Positions 33,006 to 40,296 of a stretch of 51,830 nt of DNA are shown one piece after another. The stretch's first letter is position 1. Every line of letters begins with the position of its first letter. The position numbers and the translations under genes were made by a program. Location: positions 1 to 51,830 of the forward strand of contig JBKOWM010000045.1 in assembly GCA_046724395.1 (NCBI GenBank). Direction: 5' to 3'. The DNA is from DATAEU01 sp046724395. Its GTDB lineage: Bacteria > Actinomycetota > UBA4738 > HRBIN12. The notes under the pieces were generated by a model. That model was not told where the DNA came from. It saw only the letters and a program-made list of their open reading frames with translations, and did no database searches.

Positions 33006-34358
33006 CTAGGGTGTTCGGCCGGTTGCGCTCGCGGCCCCGTTTCCGGCAGCCCAGCTGATCGCCTGAGCGAGGGTTGCGACACGTCGGACCGATACCCGTT
33101 CGACGCGGTCCGCGTCCTCGCCCGCGACGACAGCCCGAAGCCCGGCTGCCCTCGCAGCCGAGAGGCGCTGCGCCATCGCCGGAGCAGGCCTGACGAGGCC
33201 CGTCAGCGTCACCTCTCCGACGAAGGCCGTCGCCGGCGGCGGTGGCACGCCGGTCGCGGCCGAGGCCAGGGCGGCCGCGACGGCCAGGTCGCCCGCCGGA
33301 TCGTCCACCTTGACTCCGCCGGCCGCTGCACCGAAGAGCTCCGACCGGCCGAGCGAGAGTCCGGCGGCGCGGTCGAGCACCGCGGCGACCAGCTGGAACC
33401 TGCGGGCATCGAGACCGGTGGCCTGGCGTCGTGGTGGCCCCTCACCCGGGACCACGAGCGCCTGGACCTCGACCGCGATGGCCCGGCGGCCCGCCCGCGG
33501 CAGGGCAATCGCCGCGCCCGGTTGGCCGTCGCCGGAGAGGAGAAGCTCGGCCGAGTCGATGGCGGCGAGGCCGTCCGATCTCATCTCGAACCACGCGATC
33601 TCGCCTTCGGCGCCGAATCGGTTCTTGCCGCCAGACAGCATCCGCAGACCCGACCGGGCGTCGCCGTCGAATGTGAGGACCACGTCGACCGCGTGCTCGA
33701 GCGTCCGAGGGCCCGCCACGTCGCCGTCCTTGGTGACGTGCCCGGTCATCAGGACACACACCCCGTGAGCCTTCGCGAACCCGATGAGCGCGTCGGCGCA
33801 AGACCGGACCTGCGCCGGCCCGCCCGCCAGCTGCCCCGCCGCGCCGTCGCGAAGGGTCTGGATGGAATCGACCGCGAGAACGAAGGGCCGGGCGTCCTCC
33901 GCAGCGGCGAGAACGTCGACGAGCTCGCGGCCCGGAACGAACGCGACCGAGTCGGCGGCCAGCCCGAGGCGTCGCGCTCGCATGGCGACCTGGTCTCGCG
34001 ACTCCTCGCCCGACGCGAGGACGCAGCGCCGCCCGCGCGCCTGGAGCGAGGCCAGGAGCTGCAGCAGGAGCGTCGACTTGCCGATGCCGGGCTCGCCCGC
34101 GAGCAGCGCGACCGTGGCCGGGACCAGCCCGCCCCCCAGCACGCGGTCGACGCCGTCGAACCCCGTCGACGTCCGTCTCGCCGCCTCCGGCTCACCCTCC
34201 AAGGCGCCAAGAGATCGGACGCCCAGCCCGGTGTGCGGCGCGGACATCGCCCGCTCGGCCACCGATCCCCACGCCCCGCATCCGGGGCAGCGCCCCGCCC
34301 AGCGTGCGAGCTGCTGACCGCACCCCGAGCACACGAACACGGCACGTGTCTTCGTCAC
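33006..34358 (-). CDS. radA: DNA repair protein RadA (branch migration ATPase)
   Basis: A 450-residue protein starting VTKTRAVFVCSGCGQQLARW. It has an N-terminal zinc finger (two CxxC pairs), Walker A GEPGIGKST, the RecA-like core and the RadA-specific KNRFG in SGGKNRFGAEGEI. The C-terminal Lon protease-like domain includes AVAAALASAATGVPPPPATA but is not expected to be proteolytic. It supports recombination by branch migration. GTG 34358 is chosen because the zinc finger starts ten residues later; any extension upstream would cross the divergent promoter region. Confidence 0.95.
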   Translation of the reverse strand: MTKTRAVFVCSGCGQQLARWAGRCPGCGAWGSVAERAMSAPHTGLGVRSLGALEGEPEAARRTSTGFDGVDRVLGGGLVPATVALLAGEPGIGKSTLLLQLLASLQARGRRCVLASGEESRDQVAMRARRLGLAADSVAFVPGRELVDVLAAAEDARPFVLAVDSIQTLRDGAAGQLAGGPAQVRSCADALIGFAKAHGVCVLMTGHVTKDGDVAGPRTLEHAVDVVLTFDGDARSGLRMLSGGKNRFGAEGEIAWFEMRSDGLAAIDSAELLLSGDGQPGAAIALPRAGRRAIAVEVQALVVPGEGPPRRQATGLDARRFQLVAAVLDRAAGLSLGRSELFGAAAGGVKVDDPAGDLAVAAALASAATGVPPPPATAFVGEVTLTGLVRPAPAMAQRLSAARAAGLRAVVAGEDADRVERVSVRRVATLAQAISWAAGNGAASATGRTP

Positions 34359-34410
34359 GTCGCGACCGTAGCCGTCGCCGCCGACATCGCCGTGGGGCGC
34401 GATCGCCGCG

Positions 34411-34416
34411 TATACT
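34411..34416 (+). promoter_or_regulatory. Candidate -10 element for the RIO kinase transcription unit
   Basis: TATACT matches the -10 consensus at five of six positions and lies 42 bases before the leader ORF. The -35 region is GC-rich and not recognisable. It stands in the divergent gap between radA (start 34358, minus) and the leader. Confidence 0.45.
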
Positions 34417-34457
34417 CGCCGGGTCCCGATCGGATGATCGGAAGGAGGGATGAGCAG

Positions 34458-34514
34458 ATGGCGACCGTCTCCGCCGTTGTCTATCGCGCGCTCATGCCCT
34501 CCGGCAAGCGCTGA
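34458..34514 (+). CDS. Putative 18-residue leader peptide before the RIO kinase gene
   Basis: A short open frame, MATVSAVVYRALMPSGKR, starts at ATG 34458, with GAAGGAGG ending ten bases before it (34441-34448), and ends at TGA 34512-34514. It is followed after 23 bases by a perfect 9-bp hairpin and then, 64 bases later, by the RIO kinase gene. This order of promoter, ribosome-binding site, tiny ORF and GC hairpin is that of a translation-dependent attenuator. There is no run of a single amino-acid codon, so control by one aminoacyl-tRNA is unlikely. A sensor of translation rate or antibiotic stalling would be possible. Existence as a translated peptide is inference. Confidence 0.45.
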   Translation: MATVSAVVYRALMPSGKR

Positions 34515-34537
34515 GCCGGTCTCCGATCGACCGCAGC

Positions 34538-34557
34538 GGCCGCCCCGAGGGGCGGCC
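34538..34557 (+). terminator. Perfect GC hairpin, possible attenuator upstream of the RIO kinase
   Basis: GGCCGCCCC at 34538-34546 and GGGGCGGCC at 34549-34557 form a perfect stem; in practice eight pairs with a CGAG tetraloop. TTCGTGCTT follows, which is only moderately T-rich. It lies between the 18-codon leader ORF and the RIO kinase ribosome-binding site, so it would be an internal terminator or attenuator rather than an end-of-gene signal. Confidence 0.5.
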
Positions 34558-34621
34558 TTCGTGCTTCCTGGACATGGGCGCCTTCTCGACGACGGCCCGA
34601 CCATGACCAGGAGGAACCGAA

Positions 34622-35377
34622 TTGCGAGCAGACCAGACCGTCCAGCATTTCCTGGACGAGGGATTGATCACTTCGGTGATCCGCCCGATCAAGAGCGGCA
34701 AGGAGGCGTCCGTACACCTCTGCCGCGCCAACCCGTCGACGACGGGAAGCGTGCTCGCCGCCCTCAAGCGGTACCACCCGCTCGACCGCCGAGACTTCCG
34801 CGACGAATCGATCTACCGCGACGGCGAGTGGATCAAGGAGCGCCGTGTGCGAGTGGCGCTCGAGAAGAAGACACGTTTCGGCCGCGAAGTCCAGGGCGCG
34901 ATCTGGGTGGACCGCGAATGGGAGATGCTCCGCGCGCTCTCCGCGTCCGGCGTCGACGTACCGACGCCGATCGCATCGAGCGACGACGGAATCCTTATGA
35001 CGTACATCGGCGACGTCGACGAGGCGGCGCCCCAGCTCAACCGATACCGGCCGGATCGTGACGAAGCTCACGAGCTGTTCGATCAGCTGATGAAGAACGT
35101 CGAGCGGATGCTCTATGTGAACGTGATTCACGGCGACCTCTCGCCCTTCAACGTGCTGGTCTGGCGGGGACGCGCCACGGTCATCGATCTGCCGCAGGCC
35201 GTCGATCCACGCAAGAACCGTCATGCGCATCGATTGCTCGAGCGCGACGTCAAGCGGATCTGCGACCACTTCGCCAGGTACGGCGTGCGATCGGACGCGT
35301 CTCGCATCGCACACGACCTGTGGACGGCGTGGCAGTTCGCTGACCTGGTTCCGGAGGAGTTGCGTGGCCTGATCTAG
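34622..35377 (+). CDS. RIO-family (RIO1-like) serine kinase
   Basis: A 251-residue atypical kinase starting at TTG behind AGGAGG. Marks are the N-terminal nucleotide-loop replacement ITSVIRPIKSGKEASVHLCR, ALKRY with the ATP-binding Lys, VIHGDLSPFNVL (catalytic Asp and Asn) and VIDLPQAVDPRKN (metal-binding Asp in place of DFG). Archaeal and eukaryotic RIO1 proteins act in small ribosomal subunit maturation; the role of bacterial members is not settled. The leader ORF and hairpin upstream hint at control by translation state. Confidence 0.9.
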   Translation: MRADQTVQHFLDEGLITSVIRPIKSGKEASVHLCRANPSTTGSVLAALKRYHPLDRRDFRDESIYRDGEWIKERRVRVALEKKTRFGREVQGAIWVDREWEMLRALSASGVDVPTPIASSDDGILMTYIGDVDEAAPQLNRYRPDRDEAHELFDQLMKNVERMLYVNVIHGDLSPFNVLVWRGRATVIDLPQAVDPRKNRHAHRLLERDVKRICDHFARYGVRSDASRIAHDLWTAWQFADLVPEELRGLI

Positions 35378-35474
35378 GGCGGTTGGCGACCGGTTCGGCC
35401 GCGCCCGGGTTGCGCGGCGGGTGTCCTCGAGGGTTTTCTAAGCGGAACCCGGTTCGGCGGCATCTACCTCGTCG

Positions 35475-35990
35475 ATGCAGGCTGAGGACGACGTCGTGCG
35501 GCTGGACGCCGCGGAGGGCCCGCCGGACTTCGGCGTGTTCTTCGCCGAGGAGCACGCGGGCCTTCTGAAGGTCCTGTATTTCGTGACGGGAAACCGGACG
35601 GACGCCGCGGATCTCGCTCAGGAGGCGTTCGTCAAGCTCTGGGAGCGCTGGGATCGCCTCAACGAGATCGCCGATCTCAGGGCGTACCTCTTCCGCGTGG
35701 CGCTCAACGGGTCCCGGATGCGGGCGCGCGCCGCACGCCGGGCCGCGCGGAGGCTCGTCGGGTCCGCCTCGGCGGTCGACCCGTTCGACGAGGTGAACCT
35801 GAGGGAGGACGTCCGAACGATGCTTCGAGGGCTGTCGCCGCGGCAGCGCGCCGCTCTCATCCTGCTCGACATGTACGGCTACGCCTCGGACGAGGCGGGC
35901 AGCATCCTGGGCGTGCGCCCGTCGACGGTGCGCGCGCTCGCAACGCAGGGCCGCATCGTGCTCCGAACGGCTGGAGTCCCGCATGAGTGA
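35475..35990 (+). CDS. ECF-type RNA polymerase sigma factor
   Basis: A 171-residue sigma factor with region 2 (EEHAGLLKVLYFVTGNRTDA, AADLAQEAFVKLWERWDRL, LRAYLFRVALNGSR) and region 4 (LRGLSPRQRAALILLDMYGY, ILGVRPSTVRALATQGR). There is no region 1.1 or 3, as usual for the ECF class. ATG 35475 lacks a clear Shine-Dalgarno; GTG 35496, with GAGGAC before it, is an alternative. The next gene overlaps its end by eight bases and encodes a single-pass membrane protein, in the position of an anti-sigma factor. Confidence 0.9.
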   Translation: MQAEDDVVRLDAAEGPPDFGVFFAEEHAGLLKVLYFVTGNRTDAADLAQEAFVKLWERWDRLNEIADLRAYLFRVALNGSRMRARAARRAARRLVGSASAVDPFDEVNLREDVRTMLRGLSPRQRAALILLDMYGYASDEAGSILGVRPSTVRALATQGRIVLRTAGVPHE

Positions 35991-36741
35991 CGTGAGGGAG
36001 GTCTTCGAGATGACCACGAAGCAGATCGAACCCGATCTGGGCGCCTGGAACGAACAGGAGCGACGTCAGCGACGGTCCAGCAGGAACCGAAGGATCGGTG
36101 CCTACATCGTCGTCGCGGCGATCGGCATCGCCGCCGTGGCGGCCGTCCTGGCGAATCGCAATACCGGGCGGGTGACGCCAGCCGACCGGCAGCAACCGTC
36201 GTTGAATCCGACGCCGGTGGCCGACCCCGCGGCGCTCGCGGCGGCCGAGGGCTTCTTCGACGCGTTCGCGGACTTCGACTCCGAGAGGGCGGTTTCGTAT
36301 CTGGCACCAGACGCCGACCTCTCGAGTCTCGACGCGCGAACGGTCAGCGGCCTTCCCATGGAGCTCGACTTCTTTCGCGCGACGGGGTATCGACAGCGGT
36401 TGATCTCATGTGGCGTCTCGAGCACTGGGCCGTCCGGGACGCTCGTCGGGTGCACGTTCGACTGGCACGGGATCCGGTCGGGGGAGATCGGACGGGGTCC
36501 GTACCCCGGCTCCTTCCACTTCACCGTGCGAGAGGGCGAGATCGTTCGCGTGTCCTTGAACTTGGACATCGAGAAGTTCTCGCCGCAGATGTGGGAGCCG
36601 TTCGCACGCTGGGTCGCGAGGAAATATCCGAACGACGCGGAAATCATGTACAACGCCGATCAGACGAACTTCGTCCTGACGAACAGATCCATCCGGCTGT
36701 GGGAGGAGCACACGCGCGATTACGTCGCCGCGATGACGTGA
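35983..36741 (+). CDS. Single-pass membrane protein encoded with the ECF sigma factor (possible anti-sigma or cell-envelope sensor)
   Basis: A 252-residue protein. A charged cytoplasmic N-terminus of about 36 residues (MSDVREVFEMTTKQIEPDLG, then an Arg-rich part) precedes one membrane helix (IGAYIVVAAIGIAAVAAVLA). An outer domain of about 190 residues follows, beginning with a Pro-rich linker. The part AAAEGFFDAFADFDSERAVSYLAPD resembles the start of SnoaL/NTF2-like domains, which I infer only weakly. No zinc-type HxxxCxxC anti-sigma motif is present. The 8-base overlap with the sigma gene suggests joint function. It is otherwise unrecognised. Confidence 0.7.
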   Translation: MSDVREVFEMTTKQIEPDLGAWNEQERRQRRSSRNRRIGAYIVVAAIGIAAVAAVLANRNTGRVTPADRQQPSLNPTPVADPAALAAAEGFFDAFADFDSERAVSYLAPDADLSSLDARTVSGLPMELDFFRATGYRQRLISCGVSSTGPSGTLVGCTFDWHGIRSGEIGRGPYPGSFHFTVREGEIVRVSLNLDIEKFSPQMWEPFARWVARKYPNDAEIMYNADQTNFVLTNRSIRLWEEHTRDYVAAMT

Positions 36742-36805
36742 TGTCCCGGGAGTGACGCGCTGAGGACGTCCTAACGGTCCCGCCGCGGAAGTCCGGAACC
36801 CGAAA

Positions 36806-36833
36806 GGCCCAGCAGCCGTGTGGTTGCTGGGCC
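36806..36833. terminator. Strong hairpin between the sigma-factor operon and clpC (bidirectional terminator)
   Basis: GGCCCAGCA and TGCTGGGCC form nine pairs, extended by a G-T wobble and two G-C pairs around a GTGT loop, for about 12 pairs in all. The hairpin lies between two converging genes: the membrane protein (ends 36741) and clpC (ends 36891). On the minus strand it is followed by TTTCGGGTTC, on the plus strand by CTCGGTCTTG. The T tract is weak, as in many GC-rich bacteria. The rest of 36742-36890 shows no gene. Confidence 0.7.
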
Positions 36834-36890
36834 CTCGGTCTTGCGGGAGCCACGGGGAAGCGCCCCGCGGCTCCACGGGTGCGGTCGGGG

Positions 36891-39371
36891 CTAACTCTCC
36901 TGGGACCCCGCGAGCTCGACCGGCGGTGTGTCGGGCGGTGCCGGCGTCTCGAACACGATCTCGCCGTCGCGGGCGTCGACGATGATCGTCTGCCCCGCCC
37001 GGAACTCCTTCCACAGGAGCTTCTCCGAGAGCTGGTCCTCCACCATCCGCTGGATCGTCCGCCGCAGCGGCCGCGCGCCCAGCGCCGGGTCGTAGCCCTT
37101 CTCGGCGAGCAGGTCCTTGGCCGAATCGGTGAGCTCGATGTCTAGGTCCTTCGCGCCAAGCTGCTCCCGAACTCGCTTCATCATCAAATCGACGATCCTC
37201 TTCACATCCTCCCGCGACAGCGAGTGGAACACGATGACCTCGTCGATCCGGTTGAGGAACTCCGGCCGGAAGGAGCGCTTTAGCTCCTCCATGACCTTGT
37301 CCTTCATCTTCTCGTAGGTGAGTTTCTCGTCCGGACGCGCGGCGAACCCGATTCCGGGCCCCTTCTGGATATCCCGGGTGCCGAGGTTCGACGTCATGAT
37401 GATGATGGTGTTCTTGAAGTCCACCTTGTGACCCTGGGCGTCGGTCAGGTGACCATCCTCGAGGATCTGCAGGAGCGTATTGAACACGTCCGGGTGGGCC
37501 TTCTCGATCTCGTCGAACAGCACCACGCTGAACGGCTTGCGGCGCACGGCCTCGGTCAGCTGCCCGCCCTCCTCGTACCCGACGTAGCCGGGGGGTGAGC
37601 CGATCAGCCGGCTGACGGTGTGCTTCTCCATGTACTCGGACATGTCGAGCTGGATCAGCGCATCCTCGTCGCCGAACAGGAACTCGGCGAGCGTCTTGGA
37701 CAGCTCCGTCTTCCCGACGCCCGACGGCCCGAGGAAGATGAACGAGCCGGCCGGCCGCTTGGGGTCCTTCAGGCCCGCGCGCGTTCGGCGGATGGCCTTG
37801 GAGACGGCGGCGATGGACTCGCTCTGGCTGACGATCCGCTTGTGCAGCTCGTCCTCCATCCGGAGCAGCTTCTCGGTCTCCTCCTCGGTCAGCTTGAAGA
37901 CCGGGATGCCCGTCCAGGTCGACAGGACCTCGGCGATCTCCTCCTCGTCGACCTCCGAGAGGATGTCCATCTCGCCCGACTTCCACTCGCGCTCCCGGCG
38001 CGTGCGCTCCTCGAGGAGGGTCTTCTCCTCGTCGCGGAGCGCCGCGGCGCGCTCGAAGTCCTGCGCGTCGATGGCGGATTCCTTCTTCAGCCGAACCTCT
38101 GCGATCTTCTCGTCGATCTCGCGCACGTCGGGCGGTGCCGTCATCCGGCGAATGCGCATGCGCGACCCGGCCTCGTCGATCAGGTCGATCGCCTTATCCG
38201 GCAGGAACCGGTCGCTGATGTAGCGGTCGGCGAGGTTCGCCGCAGCCACGACGGCGTCATCGGTGTACGAGACCCGGTGGTGCGCCTCGTACCGGTCGCG
38301 CAGACCCTTGAGGATCTCGATGGTGTGGGTGACCGACGGCTCCTCGACGCTGATCGGCTGGAACCGCCGCTCGAGCGCCGCATCCTTCTCGAGGTGCTTG
38401 CGGTACTCGTCGCGAGTGGTGGCTCCGATCGTCTGCAGCTCGCCGCGGGCGAGCATCGGCTTGAGGATGCTGGCCGCGTCGATGGCTCCCTCGGCGGCGC
38501 CGGCACCGACGAGCGTGTGCAGCTCGTCGATGAACAGGATGATGTCGCCGCGCGTCCGGATCTCCTTGAGGACCTTCTTCAGCCGTTCCTCGAAGTCGCC
38601 GCGATATCGCGAACCGGCGACGAGGGCGCCCAGATCGAGCGTGTAGATCTGCTTGCCTTTGAGCGTCTCGGGGACCTCACCCTTCACGATGTCCTGCGCG
38701 AGGCCCTCCACGATCGCCGTCTTGCCGACGCCCGGCTCCCCGATCAGGACGGGATTGTTCTTGGTCCGGCGAGAGAGGACCTGCATCACCCGCTCGATCT
38801 CCTTGGCTCGCCCGATGACGGGGTCGAGTTTCTGGTCGCGCGCCAGCTGCGTCAGGTTCCGCCCGAACTGGTCGAGAACCATGGAGCCCTGGGCCTGGCC
38901 GCCGCCCTCGCCGGGCGCCTGCTCCTTGCCGCCGGTGTATCCCGACAGCAGCTGGATGACGGTCTGGCGGACCCGGTTGAGGTCGGCGCCGAGCTTCTGC
39001 AGCACCTGGGCGGCGACACCCTCGCCCTCACGGATCAGGCCCAGCAGGATGTGTTCGGTGCCGATGTAGTTGTGGCCGAGTTGCAGCGCCTCGCGAAGCG
39101 AGAGCTCGAGAACCTTCTTCGCCCGAGGGGTGAACGGGATGTGGCCGGTGGGAGCCGCCTGGCCCTGGCCGATGATCTCCTCGACCTGCTGGCGCACCGC
39201 CTCGAGCGAGATGTTCAACTGCTCGAGCGCCTTGGCGGCTACGCCCTCGCCCTCATGGATCAGCCCGAGCAGGATGTGCTCGGTCCCGATGTAGTTGTGA
39301 TTGAGCATCCTCGCCTCTTCCTGGGCGAGGACCACGACCCGCCTGGCTCGGTCGGTGAAGCGTTCGAACAT
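36891..39371 (-). CDS. clpC: ATP-dependent Clp protease ATP-binding subunit ClpC
   Basis: An 826-residue Hsp100 unfoldase. It has two N-terminal Clp repeats (MFERFTDRARRVVVLAQEEA and the second LELSLREALQLGHNYIGTEH). The first AAA+ domain has Walker A GEPGVGKTA, then comes a middle UvrB/UvrC-like coiled segment (ALRDEEKTLLEERTRRERE). The second AAA+ domain has Walker A GPSGVGKTE and the ClpP-contact-type loop IGFAARPDEK. The ATG follows CGGGGGAG. It feeds proteins to ClpP. Two tandem GC hairpin repeats lie immediately upstream in the leader. Confidence 0.97.
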   Translation of the reverse strand: MFERFTDRARRVVVLAQEEARMLNHNYIGTEHILLGLIHEGEGVAAKALEQLNISLEAVRQQVEEIIGQGQAAPTGHIPFTPRAKKVLELSLREALQLGHNYIGTEHILLGLIREGEGVAAQVLQKLGADLNRVRQTVIQLLSGYTGGKEQAPGEGGGQAQGSMVLDQFGRNLTQLARDQKLDPVIGRAKEIERVMQVLSRRTKNNPVLIGEPGVGKTAIVEGLAQDIVKGEVPETLKGKQIYTLDLGALVAGSRYRGDFEERLKKVLKEIRTRGDIILFIDELHTLVGAGAAEGAIDAASILKPMLARGELQTIGATTRDEYRKHLEKDAALERRFQPISVEEPSVTHTIEILKGLRDRYEAHHRVSYTDDAVVAAANLADRYISDRFLPDKAIDLIDEAGSRMRIRRMTAPPDVREIDEKIAEVRLKKESAIDAQDFERAAALRDEEKTLLEERTRREREWKSGEMDILSEVDEEEIAEVLSTWTGIPVFKLTEEETEKLLRMEDELHKRIVSQSESIAAVSKAIRRTRAGLKDPKRPAGSFIFLGPSGVGKTELSKTLAEFLFGDEDALIQLDMSEYMEKHTVSRLIGSPPGYVGYEEGGQLTEAVRRKPFSVVLFDEIEKAHPDVFNTLLQILEDGHLTDAQGHKVDFKNTIIIMTSNLGTRDIQKGPGIGFAARPDEKLTYEKMKDKVMEELKRSFRPEFLNRIDEVIVFHSLSREDVKRIVDLMMKRVREQLGAKDLDIELTDSAKDLLAEKGYDPALGARPLRRTIQRMVEDQLSEKLLWKEFRAGQTIIVDARDGEIVFETPAPPDTPPVELAGSQES

Positions 39372-39383
39372 GTCACTCCCCCG

Positions 39384-39455
39384 GGTTTCTTCCGGGGGGC
39401 CGGTGCCCCCCGTGCCCCTGGTTTCTCCGGGGGGCGTGAGCCCCCCGTGCCCCCT
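39384..39455. repeat. Two tandem 36-bp palindromic repeats in the clpC leader
   Basis: Units 39384-39419 and 39420-39455 both read GGTTTCT(T)CCGGGGGGC, then a variable tetranucleotide loop (CGGT or GTGA), then GCCCCCCGTGCCCC. Each makes a GGGGGGC/GCCCCCC stem. The loop bases differ while both arms are kept, which points to selection or copying of the stem. The array ends 12 bases before the clpC start codon, so the hairpins fall in the mRNA leader close to the ribosome-binding site. Confidence 0.75.
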
Positions 39456-39576
39456 GGCCGAAACCCCTACTGTCGAACATGCCTCGGGGATCTACGGACC
39501 CCGTCCTACCCCCGAGGCAGGTCGAGCGCCTCGGGCGGCGCTCACAACGCGCCTTCCGAAGCGCCCCACGGATGGG

Positions 39577-39582
39577 AGTATA
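39577..39582 (-). promoter_or_regulatory. Candidate clpC -10 element
   Basis: TATACT on the minus strand matches the -10 consensus at five of six positions. It would place the transcription start about 200 bases upstream of clpC, making a long leader that contains the tandem GC hairpins. A matching -35 is not evident. Confidence 0.35.
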
Positions 39583-39880
39583 CCCCGGACCCCTTTCCGG
39601 ACCGCCCGCGGTCCCTCATCCGATGCCCGATCGCTGCACACCCCGGCGCGTGCAGAGCACCGCTCCCTGTCTCCGATCCGTATAAACCCACTCTCTCTCT
39701 GGGTTATTCGGATTGCCGAGGCCTCGGGATGAGGGCCTCGACCATCGGTCACCCAGTACCTCCGCCTTTCGGGGTAGCGAAGTTCCCCCGGATGGGGCGT
39801 TGCCGCGACCATCGCCCTGCGATGAGATTGCCCAACCTCGTACGGATTCCGCCGGACCTTCCCGGAAAGAGAGGACGACC

Positions 39881-40261
39881 TTGAGGGTATTGATCGTCGA
39901 CGACCATCCGGCGTTCCGGCGAGCGCTCACGTCCGCACTCCGCCTCGTCAAAGATGTCGAGGTGGCGGGCGAGGCCGCGGGCGGGGCCGCGGCGGCGGAT
40001 CGAGTGCAGGAGCTCGACCCCGACGTCGTGTTGATGGACCTGTCGATGCCGGACCTCAATGGCATCGACGCGATGCGGCGGATCCACGCCAGGCAGCCGG
40101 ACCTGCCCGTCGTCATCCTGACGGCGCACGCCGACGCCGGGATCGAGCGAGAGGCGCGCCAAGCAGGTGCCTCGGGGTTTCTTCCCAAGGGCACGCCGCT
40201 CGAGGACATCCTCCTCGTGCTCAACGACGCCAGCAGGACGGTGCAGAGCGGCGCGGGATAG
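39881..40261 (+). CDS. Single-domain response regulator (receiver only)
   Basis: A 126-residue receiver domain starting at TTG behind GAGAGG: LRVLIVDDHPAFRRALTSAL with acidic Asp8-Asp9, phospho-acceptor Asp53 in VVLMDLSMPDLNG, Thr81 and Lys103 in GFLPKGTP. The motif pattern is NarL/FixJ-like, but the output helix-turn-helix is missing and the protein stops right after the receiver fold. No histidine kinase is nearby, so it is an orphan. It may act through protein contacts in the manner of CheY or Spo0F. Confidence 0.85.
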   Translation: MRVLIVDDHPAFRRALTSALRLVKDVEVAGEAAGGAAAADRVQELDPDVVLMDLSMPDLNGIDAMRRIHARQPDLPVVILTAHADAGIEREARQAGASGFLPKGTPLEDILLVLNDASRTVQSGAG

Positions 40262-40265
40262 CGCC

Positions 40266-40288
40266 GGCGGCGTGGAGTCGGCGCCGCC
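40266..40288. terminator. Hairpin between convergent receiver gene and lysS
   Basis: GGCGGCG (40266-40272) and CGCCGCC (40282-40288) form a 7-bp stem with a 9-base loop in the 35-base gap between two converging stop codons. CTTG follows on the plus strand. An alternative GCGCCG/CGGCGC pairing also exists. It is likely a shared terminator, though without a T run. Confidence 0.5.
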
Positions 40289-40296
40289 CTTGAAGG

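Larger units (their letters stand above)
39372..39880. other. 509-bp gene-free region between clpC and the receiver-domain gene
   Basis: This divergent gap holds no convincing gene. Besides the two GC hairpin repeats next to clpC, it holds a minus-strand TATACT (39582-39577), preceded by GGG, as a candidate clpC -10. Two more inverted repeats are present: AACCCA...TGGGTT at 39685-39705 around a CT run, and CGAGGCC...GGCCTCG at 39717-39740. No -35 consensus and no clear CtsR operator is visible on either side. Confidence 0.6.

Noticed and set aside
35444..35473. ECF-type autoregulatory promoter (GGAACC ... CGTC) before the sigma factor
   Set aside because: GGAACC at 35444-35449 looks like an ECF -35, but the nearest CGTC is 20 bases further, beyond the usual 16-17 base spacing.
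36891..39884. Very long open frames on the strand opposite clpC
   Set aside because: They are a by-product of the high third-position GC of clpC; their translations have no recognisable domains, while the minus-strand ClpC frame is complete and conserved.
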